Virus record (IMG/VR): IMGVR_UViG_3300009130_000055
Span: 1-43,375 of that record
DNA from: a virus
Reading direction: 5' to 3' (one strand)
Length of the DNA stretch: 43,375 nucleotides
Translations under genes and position numbers: made by a program
The notes under the pieces: generated by a model
Seen by the model: the letters and a program-made list of their open reading frames with translations, nothing else
Told to the model about the DNA's origin: nothing
Databases searched by the model: none
Part shown: one piece after another, positions 1-6,087 of the stretch
Numbering within the stretch: position 1 is the stretch's first letter
Layout of the letters: the number at the start of each line of letters is the position of its first letter

Positions 1-405
1 ACTTCTTTTACAGAAATCAATTTGGTTCTCTAAGGCCATCTTGTAATGGACATGATGCTCTAAGTCAGCATCAATATGTTTATTAATCTCAGTATCATTA
101 AGCCCTAGATTGTGCTTAGTACGATAAAGATAGAATAATTTCTTTCTGTTATGAAGTATTTGCTTACTTTTTCTTCGTAAATCTGTTTTTAATGAAGCAG
201 ACATATCTACTAAACGCTGTCTTTGAGAAGCAACATGTACTTGTACTTCAGGAATTTCTCTAATGTCATTAAGTTTTTTAGTAACATTATCTAAGATGTA
301 ATTATTTATATCATCTCTATATTTCTCAAATTTATCTTCCAGTGCTTCAATTGAAGAATAAAATTCCTCGTTAGGATATGCTTTATTCGGATCAAATTTA
401 CTCAT
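1..405 (-). CDS. uvsY: UvsY-like recombination mediator, C-terminus cut by window edge
   Basis: The minus-strand frame is open from an ATG at 405 to the window edge, giving 135 codons with no stop. It begins MSKFDPNKAYPNEEF and is rich in charged helical sequence. The last part (INKHIDADLEHHVHYKMALE followed by NQIDFCKRS) lines up by eye with the end of T4 UvsY, where an aspartate-rich segment is followed by a hydrophobic helix containing DFC. UvsY loads the UvsX recombinase on gp32-coated single-stranded DNA, which fits the primase and gp32 genes just upstream. The start ATG overlaps the stop of the preceding small gene (TAATG), so translation is probably coupled. The call rests on weak similarity plus context. 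The missing C-terminus would decide it. Confidence 0.55.
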   Translation of the reverse strand, partial: MSKFDPNKAYPNEEFYSSIEALEDKFEKYRDDINNYILDNVTKKLNDIREIPEVQVHVASQRQRLVDMSASLKTDLRRKSKQILHNRKKLFYLYRTKHNLGLNDTEINKHIDADLEHHVHYKMALENQIDFCKRS

Positions 406-632
406 TAGAATAATTGGTTTTTCTGTTTACGTATAGGTTTTTCAGTTATAGAGGTGTCTACTTTTTCCGACTCGTCTTCGGCTTCTTTAATATCTTGGAC
501 TTCCATTGATTGCATTTTTAAGCTAAATTTACTAAGCTTAGTCATCCAACCACTCATAACCCATTTATAGCCGCTTGGTTTCTTTTCTGGTATAGGCTCG
601 TCGAAGAAAGATTCATCTTTTAAATCAGACAT
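405..632 (-). CDS. Small acidic hypothetical protein between primase and uvsY
   Basis: This 75-residue protein starts MSDLKDESFFDEPIPEKKPS and ends KPIRKQKNQLF. I place the start at the ATG at 632 because it directly overlaps the primase stop codon (ATGTCTGA). An in-frame ATG at 644 would add only MISI. The sequence is charged, with an aromatic centre (GYKWVMSGWMTKLSKF) and an acidic stretch near residue 55. No known domain is recognised. T4 also has tiny open frames next to uvsY, but I cannot show that this is a homologue. It overlaps the primase gene upstream and the UvsY-like gene downstream, so the three form one translational unit. It could be a small partner of the replication proteins, which is inference only. 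Confidence 0.6.
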   Translation of the reverse strand: MSDLKDESFFDEPIPEKKPSGYKWVMSGWMTKLSKFSLKMQSMEVQDIKEAEDESEKVDTSITEKPIRKQKNQLF

Positions 633-1710
633 AATAGATATCATATTTTGATTTACCGAAATATTTAGACAAGTTATTTATAGAGCTTGTCATTTCACGA
701 TTTTCATAAGCATAACTTATCAATTCGTTTAAATCTTTCAGTCTTTTATTCTTGTATTTATTTTCTTGGAAAAATTTCTTCCATAGAAAAGCAGGTAAAC
801 CTTTCTTTAGTTTTTCCATAGCATTCTTTTTACCTGTCTGGTCATTATCATAGAAATATCTAATATTTTCTAGATCATCAAAGAATTCTTTAATCTTTGT
901 TGCACCTGCTGTTGCTACAGAATTATTAAAGAAGAATGAATCTATAGGACCCTCAAACACAGTCACAGGTGCTTCAAGATCTACATTGAAGATATTGAAT
1001 ATAAGAGATAAGTTATCACAGACACCCATGAAATTTATGTCTGGGAATTTTATATCATAGCCTAATTCTTCGTGAAGTTTTGAAAAGTCTTTGGTGAGAT
1101 ATTTTGGTCCGCCATCTAAGTTTTTCATTTGTAGACCGATAACTTTTTTATCTTCACCTATAGTATTTAGGATCCATACTTCTCTTTTTTTCCATTTATT
1201 AACTCTAAAGTAAAGATCATCTCGCTTATTATGTAAAAGTCTATCTTTTATAAACTTTCTAGACCAATCATAAGAATCCCACGTTCTTAATCCATAAGAA
1301 TTTATAATTTTATCTAATCTAATAGAGTTGTCATGAAGAAATTTAAAATAATCACTGCTATTTTGAAGTGTCATATGAGCTCTACTCCTACGAGTATTTT
1401 TCATAATTTCACCTATTTCTTTTATATGATCTATATTACCAACTTTAATGTTTAATTTCTTGAAGAAGTATAATGCTCCCCAATACTTAGCAATACAATC
1501 ACCATTAAAGCAGTGATACTTCATAGTATCTAGATAAAAATAGCCTCGTTGTTTACTATGATCTTTATGAGAATCTCCACATATAGGACAAGCCATAAGC
1601 AAATGATTACCTTTATCTCTAAGCTGTCTTTTAGTAGGATGAGAAAATTCTTCGTGTAGTACTTCTTTTAGTTTAAGTACTATGTTTTCCTTAAGAGTCT
1701 GTGTGCACAT
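625..1710 (-). CDS. 61: DNA primase, T4 gp61 family
   Basis: This 361-aa protein has a zinc-ribbon at the N-terminus (C41-P-I-C44, then C67 and C72), matching the gp61 region RCPVCGDSKTDQNKARGW: here CPICGDSHKDHSKQRGYFY. The central part carries the Toprim signatures VFEGPIDSFF (about residue 251) and FYDNDQTG (about 288), equivalent to T4 VLEGPIDSLF and WVLDNEP. The end, KNKRLKDLNELI, matches SKDVNDMI of gp61. Gp61 makes RNA primers for lagging-strand synthesis together with the gp41 helicase. The gene follows gp32 after a terminator hairpin and overlaps the next small gene. Length is close to T4 gp61 (about 340 aa). All recognisable catalytic acids are present. Confidence 0.9.
   Translation of the reverse strand: MCTQTLKENIVLKLKEVLHEEFSHPTKRQLRDKGNHLLMACPICGDSHKDHSKQRGYFYLDTMKYHCFNGDCIAKYWGALYFFKKLNIKVGNIDHIKEIGEIMKNTRRSRAHMTLQNSSDYFKFLHDNSIRLDKIINSYGLRTWDSYDWSRKFIKDRLLHNKRDDLYFRVNKWKKREVWILNTIGEDKKVIGLQMKNLDGGPKYLTKDFSKLHEELGYDIKFPDINFMGVCDNLSLIFNIFNVDLEAPVTVFEGPIDSFFFNNSVATAGATKIKEFFDDLENIRYFYDNDQTGKKNAMEKLKKGLPAFLWKKFFQENKYKNKRLKDLNELISYAYENREMTSSINNLSKYFGKSKYDIYYV
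675..682 (-). promoter_or_regulatory. Possible T4-type late promoter (TATAAATA), inside the primase 3' end
   Basis: A perfect TATAAATA reads on the minus strand, 43 bases before the small gene's start at 632. This octamer is the T4 late promoter -10 element. In DNA this AT-rich the octamer is expected several times per strand by chance, so position is the only support. Confidence 0.2.
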
Positions 1711-1722
1711 AAATGTTTTAAT

Positions 1723-1752
1723 CTAAAAAAAGAGGCAGAATTAATCTGCCTC
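1723..1752 (-). terminator. Rho-independent terminator after gp32
   Basis: An 8-bp perfect stem (GAGGCAGA at 1732-1739 with TCTGCCTC at 1745-1752) has a 5-base loop. On the minus strand it is followed by a run of seven T (1724-1730). It lies between the gp32 stop at 1778 and the primase start at 1710, so it would separate or attenuate primase from the highly expressed gp32 message. Confidence 0.85.
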
Positions 1753-1777
1753 AATCCCGTTTACCTCTGAAATATTA

Positions 1778-2740
1778 TTAAACGTCTAAGTCAAGATCTC
1801 CTAAGAAATCATTGATATCTTCTTCTGCGCCAGCAGATTCAGTAGATGTTTCAGCTGCAGGAGCAGCAATTTCTTCAGCGACAGCATCAACAGGTGAGTT
1901 TACTGTAGGAGCAGCACCCATGTCGATGTCTAGATCATTTGATGCAGTAACAGTTTTAGTACCTCCGATACTTAATCCTGTTTTCTCTGCGATAATTGAA
2001 TGTAAAAGAGCAGTTCTTTCAGCAGACATTGGCTTGTAAACGTAAGGCTCCATTAAAGCATCACCTGACTTTACTAATTCTGCGAATGCAGGCTTATCAG
2101 CTTCAGTGATATCAGAACCGTTGTAAGAGATTGGACCTTTTTCTCCCCACTCACAACCGTCGTAGTTCCAGAATCTGTTGATAGATACGTTAACTTCGAT
2201 GCTTCTACCAGTAAATGGATTGAAAACGTCTTCTGCTTTCTTTCCTAATTTAAGAGCTTTTTCATCGGGATTAACTTTACCTTCAATTAATTTGTGGATT
2301 TGGATAGGTGCTTTCCATACCATAATCTTCCCTTCGTTCTCAGGAGTAGTTAAATCTTTTTCTACATATACTAAGTAGAAGAAGCTAGATTTTGGTTTGA
2401 TTTCATTAGCCATATCTTCAGCAGATGCATCTTGCTTCCCTTCTTTTTTCAATTTGAAAAATGCAGACATTGCTTCACATTTCTCACCGATTGAAAATGG
2501 AGAATCAAAATAACCACCTTCCTCAGCAGCATTCTTTAAATAGAATGTTTTCTTGCTAATGTAATTTTGTTTTGGATTGAACCCGTTTGGATTACCTAAC
2601 CAGTAGATTGGTCTTACTACTGCAGAATAAACTTTATCTCTTGATAAGTTTGGGTCAGGTTTGAATAAGTTTTCAGATTGGTTTGAACCTTGAGTTGGAG
2701 CGCTGAAATCGTCCATGTTTACCGCGAATAAATCTTCCAT
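1778..2740 (-). CDS. 32: Single-stranded DNA-binding protein, T4 gp32 family
   Basis: This 320-aa protein has the gp32 layout: a core with KSSFFYLVYVEKDLTTPENE followed by GKI, matching T4 TSYWANILVVKDPAAPENE then GKV, and a VNVSINRFWNYDGCEW strand region. It ends in a low-complexity Ala/Glu linker and a very acidic tail (EEDINDFLGDLDLDV), the part of gp32 that contacts other replication proteins. Gp32 coats ssDNA cooperatively in replication and recombination, and T4 gp32 represses its own translation. Two differences stand out. The T4 zinc motif (CSSTHGDYDSCPVC) appears here as YFDSPFSIGEKCEAM with only one Cys. The N-terminal KRKST cooperativity motif is also not evident. Its leader holds a hairpin at an operator-like distance. 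Confidence 0.88.
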   Translation of the reverse strand: MEDLFAVNMDDFSAPTQGSNQSENLFKPDPNLSRDKVYSAVVRPIYWLGNPNGFNPKQNYISKKTFYLKNAAEEGGYFDSPFSIGEKCEAMSAFFKLKKEGKQDASAEDMANEIKPKSSFFYLVYVEKDLTTPENEGKIMVWKAPIQIHKLIEGKVNPDEKALKLGKKAEDVFNPFTGRSIEVNVSINRFWNYDGCEWGEKGPISYNGSDITEADKPAFAELVKSGDALMEPYVYKPMSAERTALLHSIIAEKTGLSIGGTKTVTASNDLDIDMGAAPTVNSPVDAVAEEIAAPAAETSTESAGAEEDINDFLGDLDLDV

Positions 2741-2795
2741 AATTTACCTTTTTTATTTAGTTTAAATTGTTACAATAATAGTCAAAACTTGACTA
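2741..2795 (-). promoter_or_regulatory. gp32 mRNA leader with hairpin and unstructured A/U stretch, candidate autogenous operator
   Basis: In the gp32 message sense, a perfect 7-bp hairpin TAGTCAA-GTT-TTGACTA (2795-2779) lies 39-55 bases before the ATG. A nearly pure A/T stretch with AATAAAAAAGG close to the start follows it. In T4 the gene 32 leader has a folded element about 40-70 bases upstream, followed by an unstructured A/U-rich stretch that gp32 binds to shut off its own translation. The matching spacing and composition suggest the same logic, but no pseudoknot has been shown. The AAGG near the start is one of the few Shine-Dalgarno-like sequences in the window. Confidence 0.45.
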
Positions 2796-3162
2796 GTACA
2801 TTTGTTTATAGTATATATAATAGAATACTTGTGAAAATCTTGTACAAAATCAAGTTTTTTAGTAAGTTTTTTACTTACAATAGTTAAAGATTTTTTTATA
2901 TGAATCTGTTTAAAAGAAAATACTTTTATTTTTTACTAAAATACTCTTAAAAACTTAAACAGATTTCTCAGAATGCGATTTAAACTATTGTATAGTATTT
3001 TAAAGTGGTTAAGATGTTCTAAGAGCTTTAAGTTAGACTAAATGATCTGAGTACTCTAGAGACAGAGAATGTATATCTGAAGATAAATTACATAAATAAT
3101 TTCTCTTCTTGAGTTAAACTTTAGTATATAGATATCTATTAAACCAATAAAAGCAAAATTAT
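2796..3162. promoter_or_regulatory. Divergent intergenic region with nested inverted repeats
   Basis: There is no convincing gene between gp32 (minus) and the plus-strand unit. The stretch contains: a small hairpin GTAAGT/ACTTAC (2862-2867/2873-2878); an outer perfect 10-bp inverted repeat TACAATAGTT/AACTATTGTA (2876-2885/2983-2992); an inner perfect 11-bp inverted repeat AATCTGTTTAA/TTAAACAGATT (2903-2913/2955-2965); a 12-base near-identical direct repeat within the inner arms (AAAATACTTTTA 2917-2928, AAAATACTCTTA 2938-2949); and a 12-bp palindrome ATAGATATCTAT (3128-3139) 23 bases before the plus-strand ATG. Both divergent promoters must lie here, but I cannot assign -10/-35 boxes reliably in DNA this AT-rich. 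A replication origin or a regulatory RNA are alternatives. Confidence 0.5.
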
Positions 3163-3327
3163 ATGTCTTTAAAACAAGGTAAAACTTATGTAATCAGCAG
3201 TCCAATCTTTGACATGGAGTTTATTCATGGTAAAACTCTTAAAGGTAAAGTCATAGATAATGAAGGTCATTTCATCTGTGACTTAAATTCAATCCGTAAA
3301 CACAAAGCACTAATTTATGAAAAGTAG
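3163..3327 (+). CDS. 54-aa hypothetical protein coupled to guanylate kinase
   Basis: A plus-strand frame begins MSLKQGKTYVISSPIFDMEF and ends HKALIYEK before TAG. It is preceded by an A-rich leader (AATAAAAGCAAAATTAT) like those of the other genes. Its last 11 bases overlap the guanylate kinase ATG (3317), the arrangement expected for translational coupling, and this is the main reason to accept so short a gene. The sequence looks like a small beta-strand protein (KGKVIDNEGHFICDL). No family is recognised. It is the first gene of the only plus-strand unit in the window, so it is probably expressed with the early nucleotide metabolism gene. Confidence 0.6.
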   Translation: MSLKQGKTYVISSPIFDMEFIHGKTLKGKVIDNEGHFICDLNSIRKHKALIYEK

Positions 3328-3793
3328 AATTATTATCGTAGGAGCAGGTGGATCCGGTAAAGATCATCTGAAAGAAAGGTTTATCAAGAAAGGTTTTAAA
3401 CCAAGCGTATCATTTACTACAAGACCTCCTAGAGCTGGAGAAGTAGATGGTAAAGATTACTTATTTGTATCTAATAGAACATTTGATAAAATGATAGGTA
3501 ATGAAGAGTTTTATGAGCATAAAATCTTTAATCAATGGTGTTATGGTACTCATAAATCTGATTTTGTTGCTGCAGATGTCTTTATTATGACTCCTCCAGC
3601 AATAGATGAAATGAGTAAAGAACTCAGAGACAGTTCTATTGTAATTTATATTGATGTTGAAGAACCAATAAGAGCTAAAAGGTTATCTCAGCGTAGAGAT
3701 GCTGATGATGTCAAGCGACGTATAGAAACGGACCGAGAATTATTTGATTGTTGGACGAATTACGATTTACGCGTCACGAGCCCTGTATTCTAG
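3317..3793 (+). CDS. gmk: Guanylate kinase-like nucleotide kinase (short form)
   Basis: This 158-aa protein has a P-loop near residue 9 (GAGGSGKD) and a full guanylate kinase signature, TTRPPRAGEVDGKDYLFV, near residues 39-56. The basic LID-like stretch RAKRLSQRRDADDVKRRIE and the late strand NYDLRV follow. Guanylate kinase phosphorylates (d)GMP to (d)GDP, supplying nucleotides for phage DNA synthesis. Two points are unusual. The P-loop ends in Asp rather than Ser/Thr, as in some phage deoxynucleotide kinases such as T4 gp1. The protein also stops right after the NYDLRV strand, about 30-45 residues shorter than cellular Gmk. It overlaps the 54-aa ORF upstream and ends at a hairpin shared with the opposing operon. 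Confidence 0.85.
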   Translation: MKSRIIIVGAGGSGKDHLKERFIKKGFKPSVSFTTRPPRAGEVDGKDYLFVSNRTFDKMIGNEEFYEHKIFNQWCYGTHKSDFVAADVFIMTPPAIDEMSKELRDSSIVIYIDVEEPIRAKRLSQRRDADDVKRRIETDRELFDCWTNYDLRVTSPVF

Positions 3794-3797
3794 AAAA

Positions 3798-3829
3798 GAG
3801 GGGAGTTAATTCTCCCCTTATAATTTTTT
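3798..3829. terminator. Bidirectional terminator between convergent genes
   Basis: The stem AGGGGAG/CTCCCCT (3799-3805/3812-3818) has a 6-base loop. On the plus strand it is followed by ATAATTTTTTA (T-run 3824-3829), and on the minus strand by a short CTTTTC. It lies between the guanylate kinase stop (3793) and the stop of the minus-strand gene (3818-3820), whose last base pair is in the stem. It therefore serves both converging transcripts, and best the plus one. Confidence 0.8.
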
Positions 3830-4330
3830 ATCTTGTCCTTTTTTTCTTACTTCATCTGCCATATCTTTATCGGCTTTACCCCAAGTACCAGATGATTTAG
3901 TTAAAAATGAATTTACTCTAGCATATCCCCATTGTTGCTGAGTTGCTCCTGGTCTATGACCTGATTTCCATGCAGCCATACCTCTTCTCATTATTACTCT
4001 AATAATTTCAATACTAACTCCAGTTTCTTCAGCTTTCTTTTTAAGAGCTTTTTCAATCTTAGCATCGTCAATAGGACCTTTGTTCATGCTTTGTTTGTTC
4101 TCTTCAACTTTCTTGAACTTTTTATTGTATTTCTTAGTATGTTTACTGGTTTTTACATCACCTTCTTCTCTAGCTTCTTCATCTCCTGGAGCTTCTTTAT
4201 ATGCTTTAGGATCAGAATCAGATTTTTTACCCTGTTTCTTGAACTGATCTTTTCTATCTTCCTTATCCTCTTTATCAACACCTTTATAGTAGGCTTTTGA
4301 TTCTTCTAAATAAAACTTTAATGATTTCAT
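3818..4330 (-). CDS. DUF5824-like protein with capsid-targeting-like leader
   Basis: This 170-aa protein starts MKSLKFYLEESKA, a member of the shared leader group (M-K/R-S/N-L-x-x-Y-I/L-x-E) that resembles T4 internal-protein capsid-targeting sequences. Residues about 20-95 are very charged (Lys/Glu/Asp) and probably disordered. The C-terminal part has VIMRRGMAAWKSGHRPGATQ followed by QQWGYARVNSF and GTWGKADKDMA. I recognise this pattern from a domain of unknown function widespread in marine phages (DUF5824, from memory). The gene is last in an operon with overlapping starts and stops (TAATG at 4330-4332) and ends in the bidirectional terminator. Inference: a DNA-associated internal head protein whose leader is cut after Glu. 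No catalytic function is claimed. Confidence 0.7.
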   Translation of the reverse strand: MKSLKFYLEESKAYYKGVDKEDKEDRKDQFKKQGKKSDSDPKAYKEAPGDEEAREEGDVKTSKHTKKYNKKFKKVEENKQSMNKGPIDDAKIEKALKKKAEETGVSIEIIRVIMRRGMAAWKSGHRPGATQQQWGYARVNSFLTKSSGTWGKADKDMADEVRKKGQDKKL

Positions 4331-4815
4331 TATTTAAAATATTTTTGGTATGCTTCTCCGCTCTTAAAGAAGTTAACATCAAAGCATTTTTTAGATTTTA
4401 GTATATCATCAATCAATTTATCACTTTTCCCAATTATACCAGCATATGCGTATGGTATTTCAGATAAAGGAGTTCTTTCGATATGAGTATTTGTTTCACT
4501 ATCGTAAATCCACCAATGCTCAACTGGTGTTAATGATTCAGTAAACATATAACCTGCCACAGGATAATATCTAGTATCTTCTTCCATTAAATCAGCATAG
4601 TCTGCTTCTTTTTTAACATAATTCCAAGAATTAGTTTCACAGCGGTTTTTATCACCAGAAGGAGAATACTTATATTTATCTTTAGTAGGAATAATAAAAG
4701 AAAAGTTAGATAATTTAGATGCTTTTTTAAGAAGATTCTTATTCTTCTTATTAATATCTTGTATCGTGTCTTTACTAGATTTAGCTTCTGTTATGTAATC
4801 GTATAAAGATTTCAT
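4330..4815 (-). CDS. Leader-bearing protein with Cys/His pattern, possible internal head protein
   Basis: This 161-aa protein starts MKSLYDYITEAKSS, the clearest example of the shared leader; ITE-A fits the I/L-x-E cleavage rule of the T4 gp21 protease. After a basic helical linker, the body has RCETNSWNY (C59, N62), YYPVAGYMF, then VEHWWIYDS (H100, D105). A Cys followed about 40 residues later by His-Trp and Asp is the order seen in papain/NlpC-like cysteine hydrolases and in some uncharacterised phage families, but similarity is too weak for an enzyme call. Its ATG overlaps the EndoVII-like stop (ATGA) and its stop overlaps the next ATG (TAATG). Its placement suggests packaging in the head. 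Confidence 0.65.
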   Translation of the reverse strand: MKSLYDYITEAKSSKDTIQDINKKNKNLLKKASKLSNFSFIIPTKDKYKYSPSGDKNRCETNSWNYVKKEADYADLMEEDTRYYPVAGYMFTESLTPVEHWWIYDSETNTHIERTPLSEIPYAYAGIIGKSDKLIDDILKSKKCFDVNFFKSGEAYQKYFK

Positions 4816-5315
4816 TTCTTATATTCAGGAGTAACTCCGTATTTTTCAAATAATTTTTCTAATGCTTTAGTCATTCTACCTCTACTATAATGAGGACATT
4901 TCTGTTTCCCATCTATAGCTTTAAAAAGTTTATTCCAACTACTTTTCATTAGAACTGGTGCTTTAGGTTTCTCAGATGGATGAATAAGCAATTCATCTTC
5001 TGTATGCTGTCTATTTTCTTCAAGATAATCAGCAAGGTTTCTTAATGCAGAAATAATATCAGTATGCTTTTCAAGACCCATGCGCTTAAAAGAATTAGTA
5101 ACTTTTCCTTCCCATGCATTTGCTTGGAAATTAATAGCACCTCTTACACAACCTTTCCCAGTTTCATCTGGTAATTCAGCTTTTAATTTATGCTGGTGGT
5201 CTATACAAAATTTATCAAGATCATAATACTTACCAAGTATAGGGCAAATACCATCTTGATCTTTCCACCATTTTTCTCTAAGTTCTTTTAAGTCTTTACT
5301 GCTTAACTGTATCAT
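4812..5315 (-). CDS. 49: Recombination endonuclease VII-like (T4 gp49 family) nuclease
   Basis: This 167-aa protein carries the EndoVII core: DGICPILGKYYDLDKFCIDH followed by QH, then GCVRGAINFQANAWEGKV and a C-terminal helical region. It aligns with T4 NGKCLICQREL, LDHDHEL and KVRGLLCNLCNAAEGQ. The His-Me finger residues D39, H40, H42 and N66 are present. EndoVII cuts Holliday junctions and branched DNA so that it can be packaged. Three of the four T4 zinc cysteines are missing (CPIL instead of CLIC; INFQAN instead of CNLCN), so the structural zinc is probably lost. Unlike its neighbours it has no capsid-targeting leader (it starts MIQLSSKDLKEL), so it likely acts in the cell rather than in the head. 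Confidence 0.8.
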   Translation of the reverse strand: MIQLSSKDLKELREKWWKDQDGICPILGKYYDLDKFCIDHQHKLKAELPDETGKGCVRGAINFQANAWEGKVTNSFKRMGLEKHTDIISALRNLADYLEENRQHTEDELLIHPSEKPKAPVLMKSSWNKLFKAIDGKQKCPHYSRGRMTKALEKLFEKYGVTPEYKK

Positions 5316-5326
5316 TTATTTTACAT

Positions 5327-5680
5327 TTACTCGTACTCGTCTTCGTATTCTTTAATATATGGCCAAGGATTATCTACACCAAAATGCTTTGATATTTCTG
5401 GTAATAGTTTCTTATTCTTAGCATCAAGCTTATCATATTCGCTATTATTTCTAGTATTCATCATCTTCTGATAATTTAATAGATATTTCTCAACTGTTTT
5501 ATAACCATTAAGTTGTTCTACATAAGATGCTCTAGAATTCATAGCAGTAGGAGCTGCTTTATCTGTCTTTAATAGTCTATCAATTTCTTTAATCTTTTTC
5601 TTAATATACGAAATCTTCTCTTTAAGAGACATTTGCTTACTACCCTTAGCTTCTGTTATGTAATAAGATAAACTCTTCAT
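5327..5680 (-). CDS. Small leader-bearing helical protein, possible internal head protein
   Basis: This 117-aa protein starts MKSLSYYITEAKGSKQ, almost the same first 12 residues as the 161-aa protein two genes downstream. The rest is charged and helical (EKISYIKKKIKEIDRLLKTD) and ends in an acidic EYEDEYE. No domain is recognised. The bodies of the leader-bearing proteins do not resemble each other, so conservation is limited to the leader, as expected for a targeting tag. It overlaps the upstream gene by TAATG and is separated from the EndoVII-like gene by 11 bases. The predicted leader cleavage would follow ITE at residue 10. Confidence 0.65.
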   Translation of the reverse strand: MKSLSYYITEAKGSKQMSLKEKISYIKKKIKEIDRLLKTDKAAPTAMNSRASYVEQLNGYKTVEKYLLNYQKMMNTRNNSEYDKLDAKNKKLLPEISKHFGVDNPWPYIKEYEDEYE

Positions 5681-6087
5681 TACATTTTACCTTCCTTTTT
5701 ATAATTCTTGATAGCTTTATTGTACATACGCTTAATCATTTTAAGCATTTCAAACCCATCGTCGAACTGCCAGTACTGCTCACTATCATCACCTTTTTCT
5801 AGGTAATCATTCATATCGAATGTTTCTTCTTTATTCTCCCATTTATAGCCATTTCCCATTTCTTTATACTTAATAGTAAGTATATTGTTCTTAAACTCTA
5901 TTGGACTATAAACCATAGGAGCCTCCCAAGTTGAAGTGCTATCAATTACTTCTACTGGATCTCCATCTTTATCAATAGCTGAAGCAATAATCTTATTAAT
6001 ATCTTTTACTGCTTTATCTACTTTCTTAATATCAGTCTTTGCTGATTCTAAGATTAATGATTCTTTAATTTGTTGTAAATTTCTCAT
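5680..6087 (-). CDS. Small hypothetical protein, likely internal head protein
   Basis: This 135-aa protein starts MRNLQQIKESLILESAKTD, a variant of the leader in which I-L-E near residue 14 could be the processing site. The body has a helical stretch (VDKAVKDINKIIASAI), then a beta-rich segment (YSPIEFKNNILTIKYKEM), and a basic end (YNKAIKNYKKEGKM). The centre resembles that of the 130-aa protein at the right end of the window in general style (a small alpha-beta protein with an ILTIKY-like strand), but I would not call them homologues. It sits in an unbroken chain of TAATG overlaps with both neighbours. Function unknown. Confidence 0.6.
   Translation of the reverse strand: MRNLQQIKESLILESAKTDIKKVDKAVKDINKIIASAIDKDGDPVEVIDSTSTWEAPMVYSPIEFKNNILTIKYKEMGNGYKWENKEETFDMNDYLEKGDDSEQYWQFDDGFEMLKMIKRMYNKAIKNYKKEGKM

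Noticed and set aside
303-310. Perfect TATAAATA on the minus strand inside the uvsY-like gene
   Set aside because: It encodes ordinary residues (DINN region), is not next to a start codon in the window, and is one of the octamers expected by chance at this AT content.
2797-2804. TACATTTG on the plus strand, a match to the Bacteroidetes -7 box TAnnTTTG
   Set aside because: There is no -33 element at the right distance, and it would transcribe through the inverted-repeat region far from the first plus-strand gene.
3154-3161. TAATTTTG on the minus strand, a match to the TAnnTTTG box
   Set aside because: It overlaps the leader of the plus-strand ORF and has no partner element; treated as chance.
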